Source: Candidatus Schekmanbacteria bacterium
Lineage (GTDB): Bacteria; Schekmanbacteria; GWA2-38-11; J061
Direction of reading: 5' to 3'
Assembly (NCBI GenBank): GCA_003695725.1
Contig: RFHX01000116.1
Coordinates: 1-5,364, forward strand
Length of the DNA stretch: 5,364 nucleotides
The notes beneath the pieces were generated by a model. It was not told the origin of the DNA. It saw only the letters and a program-made list of their open reading frames with translations, and ran no database searches. Below are positions 5,354 through 5,364 of the stretch, one piece after another. A program made the position numbers and the translations under genes. The first letter of the stretch is position 1. Every line of letters begins with the position of its first letter.

Positions 5354-5364
5354 ATGGTAATCGA
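5354..5364 (+). CDS. Start of a gene cut by the window edge
   Basis: AAGGAGGG at 5341-5348 is a strong SD, five bases before ATG 5354. Only M-V-I is readable before the window ends, so no product can be named. The SD makes a true start likely. It is divergent from the YihY-family gene, and the 216 bases between them (5138-5353) hold no other gene I can support. Confidence 0.65.

Noticed and set aside
1-5364. tRNA, rRNA, CRISPR array, insertion sequence or integration site
   Set aside because: No cloverleaf, regular repeat-spacer pattern, transposase-like ORF or terminal inverted repeats were seen on either strand.

Overview
The window is AT-rich bacterial DNA. It carries four ordinary protein genes, the first codons of a fifth, and a stretch of about 600 bases (1097-1708) that looks empty on the + strand but is dense with signals on the minus strand. 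Clear Shine-Dalgarno sites, a c-di-GMP-class RNA and anaerobe-type flavoredoxin, CLC and YihY genes suggest an anaerobic or metal-reducing lineage such as Desulfobacterota, Nitrospirota or a relative. That placement is a weak guess; nothing here fixes the taxon.

Layout. 52-666 (+) is a flavin reductase/flavoredoxin-like protein. Seven bases later comes a small four-helix membrane protein (674-1096, +). A perfect intrinsic terminator (1036-1066) sits inside its last coding segment, upstream of its stop codon. 1083-1594 (minus strand) is a compact RNA-controlled cassette. In transcript order it has a possible promoter, a c-di-GMP-I (GEMM-I) riboswitch aptamer (1578-1487), a switching region with mutually exclusive helices (1493-1423), a five-codon leader ORF (1418-1404) with a perfect SD, a 52-residue four-cysteine peptide gene (1326-1168), and a possible 23-residue basic peptide (1154-1083). 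1709-3796 (+) is a CLC chloride channel/transporter with CBS and TrkA_C domains. 3803-5137 (minus) is a YihY/BrkB-family membrane protein convergent with it. A new + strand gene starts at 5354 behind a strong SD and runs off the window.

How it fits together. The main point of interest is the minus-strand cassette. The aptamer core is almost letter-for-letter the known c-di-GMP-I consensus. Its 3' edge can instead join a 15-pair hairpin that excludes both the folded aptamer and a second structure in which an anti-SD segment pairs over 10 positions with the SD of the leader ORF. On paper this is a translational OFF switch for c-di-GMP. The leader ORF stops just before a segment able to mask the SD of the peptide gene, so a second layer of control by ribosome position is possible. 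The peptide (KPEIKC, PEEAVLKAC, then a Gly/Ser/Cys-rich tail ending in GS) looks like a precursor or small exported peptide rather than an enzyme. No modification enzyme or exporter is visible in the window, so its function stays open. The CLC and YihY genes flank the cassette on one side without an obvious functional link to it.
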